Part shown: positions 24,794 to 37,091 of the stretch, in pieces
Numbering within the stretch: the first letter of the stretch is position 1
How the letters are laid out: the number at the start of each line of letters is the position of its first letter
Assembly: GCF_000189635.1 (NCBI RefSeq)
Contig: NW_002476033.1
Span: 1-64,000 of the forward strand
Direction: 5' to 3'
Origin: Tetrahymena thermophila SB210
Taxonomy: Eukaryota > Ciliophora > Oligohymenophorea > Hymenostomatida > Tetrahymenidae
DNA: 64,000 bases
The notes under the pieces: generated by a model
Database searches by the model: none
Seen by the model: the letters and a program-made list of their open reading frames with translations, nothing else
What the model was told of the DNA's origin: nothing
Position numbers and translations under genes: made by a program

Positions 24794-25444
24794 ATGAAAA
24801 AGTGTCAATGCGGAAAATCCTTTAAACTAAACGGATCACTTTATAATCATATTAAGAATAAACATGATGGGAAATACTAAGAGTATAAATTATCCTAAGC
24901 AAAGAGAGGAAGACCTAAGAAGCCAATCACCGATAATCAAAAGAATAATAAATATAAGGATATTAAATATACTTTAGAAATTGAACCTTAAGGCTAATAG
25001 TTAGTAAAACTTTTTGATACAGGTTTATTGATTTCATCAACATTTAGAAAATTAATAAATTCCTTTAGCGAAAAACATTCAGATTTAATATATGAAAAGC
25101 AAATAAACTCTTGTGACTATTCGAAATTCTCCTAACTTTTTAACTAATTTTAAAACAATTAAGAGGTTTAAAAACTCTGTGTTGAAATTGTTGGCTTTGT
25201 TTAAATGCTTATACCTAATATGTAATAACATATTCTAGAATATGTTTATGATGAAATTTTATAATAAAAAAAAGAAAATTATTCAATCTCTTAGGAAATC
25301 TAAAAAAGCTTAACTTAAATAATAGGAGAAGTTTATGGGCATATTAATGTTAAAAATGATAATAAAGATTCCAACAATTATCCATAAAAGTTATCCTAAA
25401 ATTTATCATAAATGTAAATTCAAAATGAAATCATCTCTTAATGA
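24794..25444 (+). CDS. C2H2-like zinc-finger protein with AT-hook-like motif (216 aa)
   Basis: A single code-6 frame of 217 codons runs from ATG 24794 to TGA 25442-25444. The protein starts directly with a zinc finger, CQCGKSFKLNGSLYNHIKNKH, in which the two cysteines are only one residue apart while the two histidines are four apart (CxC...HxxxxH). Next comes KRGRPKKP, an AT-hook-like basic patch that binds the minor groove of AT-rich DNA. The rest is helical, with cysteines near the middle, and Q-rich at the C-terminus. It is likely a nuclear DNA-binding protein. Single-finger proteins starting with this short CxC form look like a multicopy ciliate family, as I recall it. No intron is needed. 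Confidence 0.82.
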
Positions 25445-27000
25445 ATGAATAAAAACAAAAGAAATGACTTTTTTTGAATTTATAAGGTTAAAGACCTATC
25501 AGAAAAATAATAAATGTATCTATTTCAATTCAATTCATCATATAATTACTATAGAAAACAAAAAAACTATTCTAACTTAGATCAGTTTTAGAGTTTCTAA
25601 TTTTTCTTTCTTTCTAAATTACTTTCTTACTTACTTACCAATCTTTTTATATCTCATATTTTAGTTAAAAATGTAAATAACAAAAGTACTCTTGTAAAAT
25701 ATTCATGTAAAAATTTATGTTGTAAATAATATATTTTAAAGAGATTTTGATAATAATTTCTTAGATTGAGAATCTTTAGTTCCAGAATTAAAAAGAAATA
25801 AATTATTGTAATTAAATTAATAATTCTTTCATACATATAAACATAAATACATACATAGATAATATGTTTAGATTAAATAGGCTCTTTAAGCCAAGTAGAA
25901 ACTTTTTGTTAAATTAGCACCTCTTTTATAAGACTTAAAATGAAGTGGCTTCTTAAGCACTCTTTAGGAAGAATTATTACAATTTTTCCAGCTCTTAGTC
26001 ATCTTCATAGTCAGGGTATTTTGACAATACTTCTTATAAAAAAAAATATAAATTTGACAATAAGAATAACAATAACTAAAACTAATAACAATAAAATTAT
26101 GACGATTAAAATAAATAAACTAATTAATTTCTTTCTACCGAAAATAGCGATAATAGCTAGCAATCATTAAACGACTTTAAATCATATATACAAAAATTGA
26201 AGGTAGTTTAAAATTAGAGTTTATTTGAAAAAATATAGCAATTAATTATATTAAAAGGATGAAGACTCGAAGCAATTCAATAGAGAAGAGTGGGATAATA
26301 AAATGATGTTTAAATTTTTGAGTAGTTTCATTAGAAGGTATATAAAATATATAATATATTTTATCTTTAAGGTGGCCTATACATTTTTACTTGAATACAA
26401 GTATTATGTATTATTTGGCAGCTTATTCGTTATTTTGTGAGTTATAATAATAATTAATTTGTATTTGTTAATAGCATTAAATGTAGAATCAATATGTTAA
26501 TTAATTATCAATCAAATAATTGATATTTTGATTTCAAAATTCTTTCATCCTATTGTATGCATTTATTAATCAATGGATTTCTCATCAATCAAAAATATTA
26601 AAACATATATAAATATATATATTTTTTTTTATAAATTTTATTTTAGTTTTATAAAATATTTTTTAAATAAATTTAGACCATATGCATTAGAAATCATTTA
26701 GGAAATAGAATTATATGTATTTAGCCAGCAATTTCAAAGTTAAGTCTCATTTATCTCAAACTACAAATTTATAAACAATTTATCATTTATTTTTAATATC
26801 TGAAGAAATTTCTATTTAATAATTAATTAGGTTGCTATAAGGAAGAAATAGTTATTGTTAAATATGCTTTGTTTGCTTTACATGTGTGGTTAGTTAAGAA
26901 TAGGCTCTCTCAGATAGTATGATCCGATTTGATTCATTCAACAATCTATCTATTCTAAATCTTTAAATATATTAATCTTTATTTTACCCTTAAACTAAAG
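25445..27000. other. Gap with unresolved coding-like pieces
   Basis: Most of this 1.5 kb is AT-rich. Two stretches look coding on plus: about 26218-26335 reads YLKKYSNQLYQKDEDSKQFN then REEWDNKMMFKFLSSF and ends at a plausible donor GTATAT, and about 26677-26800 reads RPYALEIIQEIELYVFSQQF. Around 25930-26030 both strands are open with mixed composition. I could not join these into one frame, so they may be a decayed gene or parts of an unrecognised intron-rich gene. Confidence 0.35.
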
Positions 27001-27583
27001 ATGAGTTTAGAGTCATTTCGTATAAACAGAAGCTTAGATAAGCTATTTGAAGAATACACTAAAGATATAGTGTATCAGTTTTAGGTAAAAATTTCAAAAT
27101 AAACTAATTTCAACAAAATTATTTTAATAAAAACTTTTATCTCAAAATTAAATCATGAGTATTAAACATAATAATAAAAAGGATTATTTTGATAAGGATG
27201 TCTATTCTGAGCTTATTAGAATCAAGAGGACTCTTTTCTATTCTTTAGATGATTATTTTGTTTATGATTATAAAGATAGAGATCTTTCAGATATCATTCT
27301 CGAGTAAATTTTGCCCACTCAGATTTGTAAAAATATGCCATTTAAATAGTGAAATATTATAAGGAACATATGAAGGAAACGACATAGATAAAGAATCAGA
27401 AGAAATAAATAACTTGATAAATTACATTCATGAGCATGTAAATATTACATCTAAACTATAAAAATAAACATTCAATTTTTAAAAATAAAGAGAAGCTATT
27501 TATCCCATTTTTCTGCCTCTGATTTAAAAGAGTATAAGATTTTCTGGGGGCTAGATAGATGCTATAAAAAAGATTAGAACTGA
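27001..27583 (+). CDS. Small hypothetical protein, four exons (128 aa)
   Basis: Four exons (27001-27084, 27182-27303, 27350-27437, 27491-27583) join in phase to exactly 129 codons including TGA. The introns are 97, 46 and 53 bases with GTAAA donors and TAG/AAG acceptors. The protein is acidic and helical, starting MSLESFRINRSLDKLFEEYT and ending WGLDRCYKKDQN. It has no membrane segment or known catalytic motif. I do not recognise the family. Without the second intron the frame would stop at TGA 27350-27352, so the splice is needed. It converges on a minus-strand leucine-rich gene 328 bases away. Confidence 0.65.
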
Positions 27584-27890
27584 TTTGAGTATGCATACAT
27601 TATTACACATTCTAAAAAAATAGGCAAAAAATTTGACAATCAATAATAAAAATATGAAATTTAGCAAGAAAGCAAGTAATAAATATTTTATAAGCTATGA
27701 TTAATTTATAACTTTTTAATTATTTAAATACATATTTGATATAAACAAATAATTTGTATACATTAAAATTTATATATTTATTTGTACATATTTAAAATTT
27801 GTTTTTTAATTAAATTTAAATAATTCATTTTACTCTTAAAATCATTTAAAATTGATTTAACATATTTTACACTTCTAATTTTAAGTTTAT

Positions 27891-27912
27891 ACTTACTTAT
27901 TTACTTACTTAT
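27891..27912. repeat. ACTT/ATTT tetranucleotide repeat
   Basis: A short tandem ACTTACTT tract lies directly after the stop codon of the minus-strand leucine-rich gene, in its 3' UTR. Confidence 0.75.
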
Positions 27913-29976
27913 CAGCCCATTGACAAATCCCAATGTGAAAAATCGGACTTATATATTAGTTATTATTTTATAAATTTTTCATAAGCTATTGCACTTAGCA
28001 CGTTAGCATATTTATCATAAACATACTTTTTTATCTTATTTAACTCATGCTTTCTAATCATAATATTATTATCTCTATTAATTTTAAAATTTATGTTCAA
28101 AAAAATATACTATAAATTATCATCTATCTATTAAAATAAATAAATAAACACCTCTTTATTTTTCATATTTACAGGATTAAATTTTAAATTTCAGAATTTT
28201 TTATTTTCTTTGTTTTATTTTTGAGGATTTAGAGTAAAAATGTTAAATTTAATTTATTGAACAAACTTATTTTATTATTTTATAAATATTTTACCTGAAC
28301 TCATAATAAAATAGTGTTAAATACTAGAGTTATAGTATCATTTTCTAAAATTCTAAATAACTCTTTGATGATATCACATTTTATCTAAAATTATTAAAAA
28401 ATATTTTTTAAAAGCTAAAAATTAAGATTTTAATACCCTAAATGTATGATCATAGTGTGCAAATTCTCTAGTTAACTGATAGCCCCAAATATTTCCTTTG
28501 CTTATATATCTCCTATAAGCATATCCCTTAATATTAAAATAAAATTTAGCTTAATTAAAGATATTTTAAAACTTTTACTCAAATCCAAGAGAAAGGATCT
28601 TTAACTTAGATAAAAGCCCTAGCTCTTTGGGGAAAAATTATGGAGAAGTATTGATGTTAAAACATAAAAAGAGTCTTAGTCTTTCTAAATTTTATGGTTT
28701 GACAGCATATTCCATAATAGACTTTATTCCCTCAGTGGTTAAGCCATTCTAGCTATTTAAATTTTTATAAAAAAATAATGGGAATTTATATATTTAGAAA
28801 AAGATCTATTGATCCTTTAATTAATAATTTACCAAACACTTAACTCAAATACATTTAGATTACTTTGTAGGTTATTCATCATCTATTAAAAGTCTTCAAC
28901 TATTGCATTTGTAAGGCTATTAGCACTTAAATAAATTAAAAAATATTGAAAAAGTAATTGAGATGAATAGAAAAAACATAGAACAATTAGTAAAATAAAT
29001 TGTCTACTCTAAATTTATAATTAATTCTTTCAAAGTGTTCTTTTTAGAAAGAATATAGAACATTGAATTGGCACCTACATCTTTTATCCTACAATTCCTA
29101 TTTTAAATTAGTTAAATATACTTAAATATTTTATATTATTTTCTTTAATACTATGCTCTCATTATAAATCTACTAAGTTTTTCCAAATTTTCTACTCCAC
29201 TCATCAATATTGAAAATCCATCTTAACCTACAACATTATCTCTAAAAAGTAAAACAATGTTAGAATAAATATACTGTAAAATAATAAGTACGTTAAAAAT
29301 ATCTCGAGCGATTCTAATTGAGGTAAATCCTATAAACAATAACCAATCATCTATGCTCCCTATTCGCCAATTAAATTTTTACTATTGTTTTATATTATTA
29401 ACTTTACTTCTACTTCTCATACAAAAGAGTTTATAAAAATTTACGTTAAACTTAAACCCAAAGTTTTTAAGTTTTTTTATAGCTTAATAAAATTTGTTAA
29501 AGATTCAACTCCATTTTTACCTATTTTGTTTTATCTAAAACTTGCTCAATAAACCTTATTTTAAATTGATCACTTAAAAAATACCTTATATCTATTTATA
29601 AATTATTCAGCTAATGCATCATTCCTATATCCTTAAGTATCATGGAAATTTACGACAGTTTGATGCTATTTTACCTGTTATAAATGTTTTATGAATGCTC
29701 AAATAATTTTTAAATAAATAATTAATTCAAATAATTTTCTACCAAAGTTGTAGACCTAAGAAATGCAAATCGTCTTTATAATATTTTGCTACTTCATTTA
29801 TTTACTTACACTCATCATCACTAATATTTTCCTCACTATAATTACATTAGCATAAGAATAATTAAAAAATTATTTTACAGTTTTTTAAAAGCTAATTTGT
29901 TTTAATCCTCTTTAATTTAAACTATTTCTGTTGTAATTATATTCTTTCTTTTTAATTCTTAAGCTAATTATTCCAT
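27912..29976 (-). CDS. Leucine-rich-repeat-like protein (intron-rich)
   Basis: The start is ATG 29976 (MEQLAQELKRKNII) and the stop TGA 27912-27914. The first intron (GTAAAATAAT...ATTATAG, about 29830-29872) joins in phase to EENISDDECKQINEVAKYYK. Several later exons carry the leucine pattern of this genome's repeat family: GIKSIMEYAVKPQNLERLRL, ELGLLSKLKILSLGFE and NSLTNAIVEDFQQMMNNLQS. The last exon is long and free of repeats (IDDNLQYIFLNINFKINRDN ... SHWDLSMG). Exon order is clear but not every border was resolved. The protein probably forms a leucine-rich solenoid for protein binding. The lower-confidence parts are the joins around 28250-28470 and 29000-29700. Confidence 0.65.
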
Positions 29977-30777
29977 TTATTTTATTTGAGTATTTAAAGT
30001 TATTAATTTTGTTAAAAGTTGGTTTTTAATTTTCAATATAATTTTTTACCAAATAAATTGTAATCAAATCAAAATTCATACTTATTAAAGATATTTATAA
30101 ATATAGATACTAAAGAAAATATCTGGAAGGTTTCTATTCATGATTAAATAATATAAATTTATCATAAAAAATAATACTTCTATTTTTATCTTATCTAATT
30201 TAAACCATTTACAAATAAATATAATATCTATTCTAATTAAATATTTTTTTTTATTTAAAATAAATTTTATACAAAAAAATTAAGCTTTTTAATTATTTTT
30301 AATACTTTCTTTGCTTGCTTTAATTAAAGTGCATAATCAAACAGTATTTTTTCTAAAAATTTAACACCTTAATAAAAAATTAACCATAACTAAAAAATAT
30401 ATGTACCTTAATTAAAAATAAATATAATTATAAGGATATTATAATAAATTTTTTAATGATTTTTTGAAAAAAATGTAAATGAATTTATTAAATAATAATA
30501 ATTGCTTAAAATTTAATTTGAAAGTTTACAGTATAATTAAAAATTTACAAAGAATTTTCAAGAAAAATTTTTATGGAGAGTATTTTTTATTGTTATAATT
30601 AGAAATTACTTTATGTGATTTGAGAAGAAATTTTAATTTATATTTAAAAAAGTGTTTTAATTCTTAATTTTTTATCAAAAAAGATATTAAGGATAAAGAT
30701 TTAATTAAAAAATAATAGAATGGGTTGTACATAAATGAAACAAAAAAAAAAATTGATATTGAAAAAATAGTATTTTA
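29977..30777. other. Divergent intergenic region between two leucine-rich genes
   Basis: An AT-rich spacer of 801 bases between a minus-strand and a plus-strand member of the leucine-rich family. No gene or element is visible. Confidence 0.4.
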
Positions 30778-31625
30778 ATGAATTAGAAGAAGTAATTAAA
30801 TATTTTAAGTTTCAATTTTGATAAATTTGTTTTTCTTATATAAAAAAGTTTTAAAATATTTTCCATTCAGCTTATTTAATATTAGAGATAAACTTAAGGT
30901 ATTAAGAGTTTTTTTACTTTACTTAATTTTTATTTATTTTTTATTTTATTTTATTGTTTTTATTTTTCTTTTTCAATTTCCAATATTTATACAAGCATTT
31001 AATATAAAATTATTAAAAAATTGATAAAAGCTGGAGCTAAATAAATGAAAAAAGTATTTTGCCTTTATGTTCTTCCTTAACAAAATGCATTAATCTTTAA
31101 AATTTAACTCTCATCCTTTTGTAAAAACTTCTTAAATTATTTTAAATTAATCTTGTCTTCTTTCAAATAATTTAATTATTAGGATATAATTAAATTAGCA
31201 TATTTATAATAATATATTTTGTTTAATTAAATCAATAATTAATTTTTTTTTAAATTTTTTATAATTTTTTAATTTGAAAAATAATTGCATATATTTAAAA
31301 AGTCATAATCATATTGGAGACTAAGGAGTATATGACTTATCTATTGCTTTATCTAAATGTGTAAGTCTTTCAACTTTGGTGATAGATTTGATGTATAATT
31401 TATTATTCTAATTTATAATTTTTTTAAACTTAATTCAATTATTTAATTAAATTGATATCTTTTATCTAACTCACAAAAGCAGCAATCTTTTTTTCGATGA
31501 TGGTATATTAAATTTTGCTAGTGGATTATTAAAATGCCCAAAACTGAAAATGCTAGTGCTATAAATAAAGTAAATTTTATTTAATTAATCAATTTCTATT
31601 TTATAGATTGATTATTTTTGCTTGA
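30778..31625 (+). CDS. Short leucine-rich-repeat gene or remnant
   Basis: Three exons show the same repeat: LPLCSSLTKCINLQNLTLIL near 31050-31125, DLSIALSKCVSLSTLVIDL near 31332-31390, and GILNFASGLLKCPKLKMLVL near 31500-31560. The spacing 'LxxxLxxCxxLxxLxLxL' is that of a cysteine-containing leucine-rich repeat. The last exon joins in phase across GTAAATTTTA...TTTATAG and stops at TGA 31623-31625. The start is weak: ATG 30778 opens a frame, but joining it to the first repeat exon in phase was not possible, so the 5' end may be missing or the gene may be a truncated copy. It is short compared with the family members at 4144-8822 and 27912-29976. Confidence 0.45.
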
Positions 31626-32715
31626 ATTTGCCTATGAATTTAAAGAAATACATAGATTATACAATTGTTTTTTTTTAAGCTTTAAAATAATAATTATTTC
31701 TAAAATATTAAATTTTTTTAACTAAAATATTTAAATTAATTAATTAATAGTAATAATAAAATTTATTGCCAACAAAGACTCAAAAATAAAATTAAAAAAG
31801 CAAAAAGGCTGGTCAAGTTCTCTATCATTTATTGAATACTTCATTAAATTCAAATTAATTTTATTTTTTATTTAATTTTATAAATAATTAAAAATATTTA
31901 ATTTCAAAAGAAATTTAAAGTTAAAATTTATATTTTTATCTTGAAAATGATAAATTAGTATTTTTTTAATTCTGATTTAGTGAGTACATTAACAATATGA
32001 TAAATAGTTACTTACTTAATACACTAAATAAATTTTACATGATAATTAATTCTAACTAAAGATTTAACTGAATATATTAAAAATGTTATTAATTTATGCT
32101 ATTTTTATATACTATATTAACTTTTACATGATAATTAATTAAGATAAGATTAAACTGACTTTTATTTAAAATATAATTAGATTTATGTTATCTAAAAATA
32201 TGAAACAACTTATTATCTTTATAGATTAAACTGACTTTTATTTAAAATATAATTAGATTTATGTTATCTAAAAATATGAAACAACTTGTTATCTTTACTA
32301 AATAAAAATTAATTACTTATTAAAAATCATAGCATTCTTAAAAATAATGAATTTTTTTCTTAATTAATTGTATAATGTCTTTTAACCTGATTTTAAATTA
32401 AGCTAAACAAATTTATTTCAAAATATAATAAAAAATATTTTTTTTTTAAATTTTATAATTTAAATTATTTTTTATTACAAAAAAGAATAAAACTATTAAA
32501 ATATAAAACAAAGAATGTTTAAATTTTCATTTTGTTTTTTTCAGAAATTAAAATATTTAAGATATTTTTAATTCTGACATTAAGTTTTTTATAATAAGAT
32601 TTATACTTATTAATATACTGGTTGATTTGTGAGCGAAAAATTATTGATCAAAAATATCTTCTAAATTTTTTACAATTAAAATAATCTTTTAAAATATATT
32701 AAATTAACTACAAAT
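31626..32715. other. AT-rich intergenic region with tandem duplication
   Basis: This region has no gene that I can support. It contains a 76-base tandem duplication (32148-32299) and, just upstream, a second partly repeated block around ACATGATAATTAATT (about 32037-32052 and 32126-32141). Confidence 0.5.
32148..32299. repeat. Two-copy 76-base tandem duplication
   Basis: Copy 1 starts at 32148 and copy 2 at 32224, both beginning GATTAAACTGACTTTTATTT. They are almost identical; one internal difference is CTTATTATC against CTTGTTATC near the end. The near-identity suggests a recent duplication. Confidence 0.9.
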
Positions 32716-34442
32716 ATGTCTCTAACACAAAGTCATACATTAGAAGTAATTAAATTAAAGGTACGAATTAATAAAATTTATACTTTTAATATAGGAAAAG
32801 TTGGATTTAAGTAAGAAAGAGTTTAATGCTAATGTAAAACTCGTTTAAGATTTACTTGCAATTTTTTAATTGAGATTAGATATTGAATAGCAATATTTAA
32901 ATGGTTACTAAAAATTGTCAAAAATGGTCGAAAATTTCAACAAGAGTTTTATTTCGTAAATTGTTTTTATTTTTTTATAATATTTTGAAGAAATTATTAA
33001 TTAGTGTTTGTATATAATAAGGTTTTGCCCAGATTTATTTAGTCCTTTTGAAAGTTTTCATGCAATTTAATTAGACCAAAAGTAAAAGTTAGTTCATAGT
33101 TTAGAAACAGATCTTGTATAACATATGAAAGCTTAGTCTGGATACATATTTAGCTTAGAATAAAATTTATATATGAACTGTAAGAGCATAATAGATAGTT
33201 ATAATTAGCTTTTTTTAGATATTCCTAAAGTATATTTAGATACATTTTTAATCATGAGTATTTTTATATGATAAATAAATTGCCAAATAGCTAAAAAATG
33301 AATATTTATCTACAAGAGAAGAGTTGAGTAGCTCTTGGGAAAGTTTAAACTCTGCACAAATGAGCTCAAATTCATTAAAAACTATTGAGAAATTTTAAAA
33401 AAAGTATATTTTAAAAACAAAAAGAAGCTATAAACATTTTATATTCTAGATTTTAACTTGCAAGACAAAAGAAAGAAGAAAAAATGGATTCAATGCATTA
33501 AAAATTAAAAAATTTGAGACACTGCAATAGATTTTATTCAGAAATGGAAGTAAATTTTTTTCCATAAAATTAAAAAAAAATAATCACAACTAAAGAATGA
33601 GTTAGAAGCTAAGTATGACAATTTTGAATGCTAAAAGAGTGATTTAGTATTTGATAGTATAAGCAAATATTTTGTTTAGGAAGTTCACTACATGACTAGC
33701 TTATAATATGATTTCAATAACATTTTAAAGGTTTGTATTTTTTGATTATACAATCAAACTAAATAATTTATATTTTTACAAAAATATATTTTTTAGAAAC
33801 TAAATGATGAAGAAGGAAAAGAAAAAATAAAGTTAATTAGATATAGTTAAATAGACTAGTAGAATTTACCTGCTTAACAATCTCCAACAGAAAATTAAAA
33901 GCCATTTGGATAAACTTTTAATTAATTTCTTGAGGGAGATGCTGCTAATAAATTGAAACTAAAAGTATGAAGTGAAATACATTTATAAACCACTTTAAAT
34001 AAGTATTATTAACTAATTAGGCAATGGATTTCATAAAAAAAATGTCAAGTCAACCTAAAGAAAAGGGAATAGTGATAGGATTTTAAGCAAACGAACTTGA
34101 TGGATTTTTACATGATGAATGGAAGTGTGTCTTAAAAGAAATGTAAGAAAGAGAGGCAAAAAAACAAAAATAGATAGAAGAGGAAATACAAAAATAATAG
34201 GAATTATAAAACAAAGATGAGAAGTAAAAAGGACTTGAAGAAAATAATAATTCTTCTTCAAACAATCAATAATAAAAAAAGGTAAATTTAACATATAATT
34301 ATTTAACATACAAATCAACTTCAAAATATATTTTTAAAAGGAAAAAGAATTAGAAGAAAAAAATTAAAACTAATCAGATAGTTCTGAAAATAGCAGCTAT
34401 TAGTATTTTGATTAATAAGAAATCAACTAGGCACTTGATTGA
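32716..34442 (+). CDS. Coiled-coil protein with F-BAR-like N-terminal half
   Basis: The gene runs from ATG 32716 to TGA 34440-34442 in about eight exons; donors are clear (for example GTACGAAT at about 32761 and GTAAATTG at about 32957). The N-terminal part is long, helical and charged, with the order seen in F-BAR domains: KEFNANVKLVQDLLAIFQLR, a basic/aromatic helix DIEQQYLNGYQKLSKMVENF, then SPFESFHAIQLDQKQKLVHS and HMKAQSGYIF. Further helices continue to about 33740. F-BAR dimers bind and bend membranes in endocytosis and cell-surface shaping. The C-terminal part is Q/E-rich coiled coil with ELDGFLHDEWK and ends in a S/N/Q-rich tail. No SH3 or other adaptor domain is visible. The F-BAR call rests on pattern, not on a diagnostic motif. 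Confidence 0.72.
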
Positions 34443-37091
34443 TTGATTAATTTATTAATTACTAAAAAATGATATCAAACTAAATTTTAAATTGTTTTGA
34501 TATTCATGTAAAACAATGTGATTTTAACTTAATAATATTATATAAAAGTATTGCTATCTAATTATCTCAAGTTTTTGTATTAAAATTATTAATTAAATAT
34601 TTATTAGCCGGTTTATTTTTTTAAATTTGATTAAAAAACACCAGAAATAATTAGTCATAAATTAAGCATTTATTTTATAAATATTTATGAAATTCAATAC
34701 ATATTATTATTAGTTCGAGTTAAATAAATATTTTTTATTTCTAGTAAGATCAACACTCAATCCCTTTTTATTAATATTAACTTTTAAAAGTATGGTTACT
34801 TTTTCTACAATTAATATTACCAGAAGCAATATATATTTTCAAATTTATTTACTTTTTCATTTATTTTTAAAATAATAGCTTGGTATTTCGATTTCCAAAA
34901 ATAAATGATTAAAACAGATAATAAATATAAATGAAAATAGATATTCAAATATCCCTAATTCTATAAAAATATTAAATCTATTCTTAATTGATTTGCTTTT
35001 AAGTGATATTGGAGTATCTTTTATCAATCACTAAAATTACATTTAAATATTTTTTTGTTTATATTTATTTTCTTACAATAAACCTTTATTATTTTAAAAA
35101 TGAAAAACAATCTTTATTTTAGGTCTTTTATTAATTGCTGATGTAGCAAATTTAATTTCTTTCTTTATATTTAAATTTTCAAACATATTATGACATAATT
35201 CAATTTGAATTCTTCTAACAGATAATTTTAAAAATAATTTATGTATATTTAGACTTTAAGTAGTCTTAAATAAATTTAATTCCAGATTGGTTCCATAGAA
35301 ATTAACTTGTATTTTTCACCATTAAATTTACTTTAATTAAAATAAATATCTTTCTTTACTTACTTGATTACAAATATTTATTTTCACATAGTTTTTTTTA
35401 AATTAAATGATTTTTATTTACAAAACTAAAATTGTTAATATTTCTAATTTCCTTCCTTTTTTTATTATTATTTGCTAAAAATTTTTTTTAACAATTAATT
35501 TAAGGAAAAAGGATTGATTATTTAAATAAATCTACATATTTTGCTTTATTTATTTAAAAAAGGGATATTTATTATTAAAAAATGGTAATGAAGTAAGAGT
35601 TGATGAATTTCAAATTTAATTATTAATTATTATTTAATTTACATCTTACTTAAAATGAAAATGAAATATGCTTTAATTACACTGTTCGAAAAGGTAAGGA
35701 GTAAAATAGAGAAAATGTAAACTAAAATATTAACACATTTAATTTAGTTGAAATTTTTAAGATTTTAAGCTTTTATTTGAATTTAGAACTAAATATTATT
35801 AACCATACATTGAAATCAGAAAATTTACTTCATTAGAATATGTTTACACTTCTTTAATTAAATTTAGATTTTTATGGCTTCATAAAGAAAAGTATTTAGT
35901 TACACTCTTTATTGCACAAAAAGAATTAAAAATATATTATTGTTTAAAAATGTAAAATTTCAATGTAAACATGAAATTTTTAACTTCATAAAGTAATAAA
36001 TTTATTTAATTGAGAAATAATGAATTAGATATATTTCTATAAATTGGTAGGTATATGCTGAAGCTTTGAAAATTTAATGTCGAGTACTATTGGAGTGAGT
36101 GCTTTAAGAGTGAATTGTAAAATAATCGTAATTAATAACAATGATATACTTTTTCTAACTAAATTTTGGATATAAAGTATTGAAAGTTATAAGATAAGAA
36201 TAAAAGGTTTGATAAAAACAATTAAAAAAGAAAGTAAAATTAAATTGAAGATCAATTTTCTTAATTACTTTAATTTAAATTAAAAAGGATAAATTAAGAT
36301 TTTTTCTAAAAGATTGAATAAAAACTACATAATTTATCAGTTTTGATTTACTAATTGTAAACATTTTGATTTTTTTATTTGAAATCAAAAATATATTTTT
36401 AATTATTTGTGTATTTCAATTTCAAATATAATTTAGTATTTTGATTATTGGAGAGAACAGAATTTTTCTAATAAAAAAAACACTTGTTTCTATAAAAAAG
36501 TAAAGAAAATTAGGTATTTTTAATTAATAATAATCTTGTAAACAATCATTAAGATACTTTTTGCAAATTTGTATCTTTTTTTAAGAGTAAGCTTATGAGT
36601 TATGATTAATTGTTAGAGAAGCGTGTTTTCTTTTTTAAAGATTCACACTAAATATATAAATATAAATTTGAATAAATATTTTTAACATTGAAAGAATAAA
36701 ATTATAATTAAATATTATAGACAGGTAATTATCAATTTTAAATTTTTTATTTTATTTATTAATTAATTAATATATAGGTATTTTGTTAATCAGTAATTAT
36801 TATTTTACTGAATTTATTTGAATGAAGTAAGTAAGCTTCAGTACTTCTAAAAAGGAGGAAGAAGAAAAAAACTTATTTGTTATACAAAAGTAGTTCTGAT
36901 TTTATTAAATGTTTTTCTATCTTTTCAATTAAATTTTTAGTTTAAAGCTTATTATTCAAATTTGTTATATCAAGATATTAGATAAGAAATAGAATTTTTC
37001 TTATTATGACATAAAATGCCTTTATTTATTTGATTAATTAATTAATAATTTTCTACCTTATTTTGATTTGGGTCAAATTAAATAAAAAAAT
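34443..37091. other. 2.6-kb AT-rich region with decayed coding pieces
   Basis: No intact gene is supported. About 35020-35330 on minus is open and coding-like: NLELNLFKTTQSLNIHKLFL, then RRIQIELCHNMFENLNIKKE and INKRPKIKIVFHF, stopping at TGA near 35020. On plus, pieces such as MKMKYALITLFEK (about 35655) and LNLDFYGFIKK (about 35860) have the leucine spacing of the local repeat family. These lack joinable exons. They look like relics of leucine-rich genes. Confidence 0.4.
35020..35330 (-). pseudogene. Coding-like remnant, probably of the leucine-rich family
   Basis: A roughly 100-residue code-6 frame with good amino-acid composition ends in TGA, but no start codon or upstream exon with the same character can be joined to it. 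Its ending resembles the non-repeat C-terminal exons of the local leucine-rich genes. It may be the last exon of a decayed copy or of a gene whose other exons I failed to see. Confidence 0.35.

Noticed and set aside
34083-34324. Two overlapping minus-strand ORFs rich in Phe, Leu and Ser
   Set aside because: They are antisense to the Q/E/K-rich exon of the F-BAR-like gene, where reverse complements of lysine and glutamine codons give Phe and Leu.
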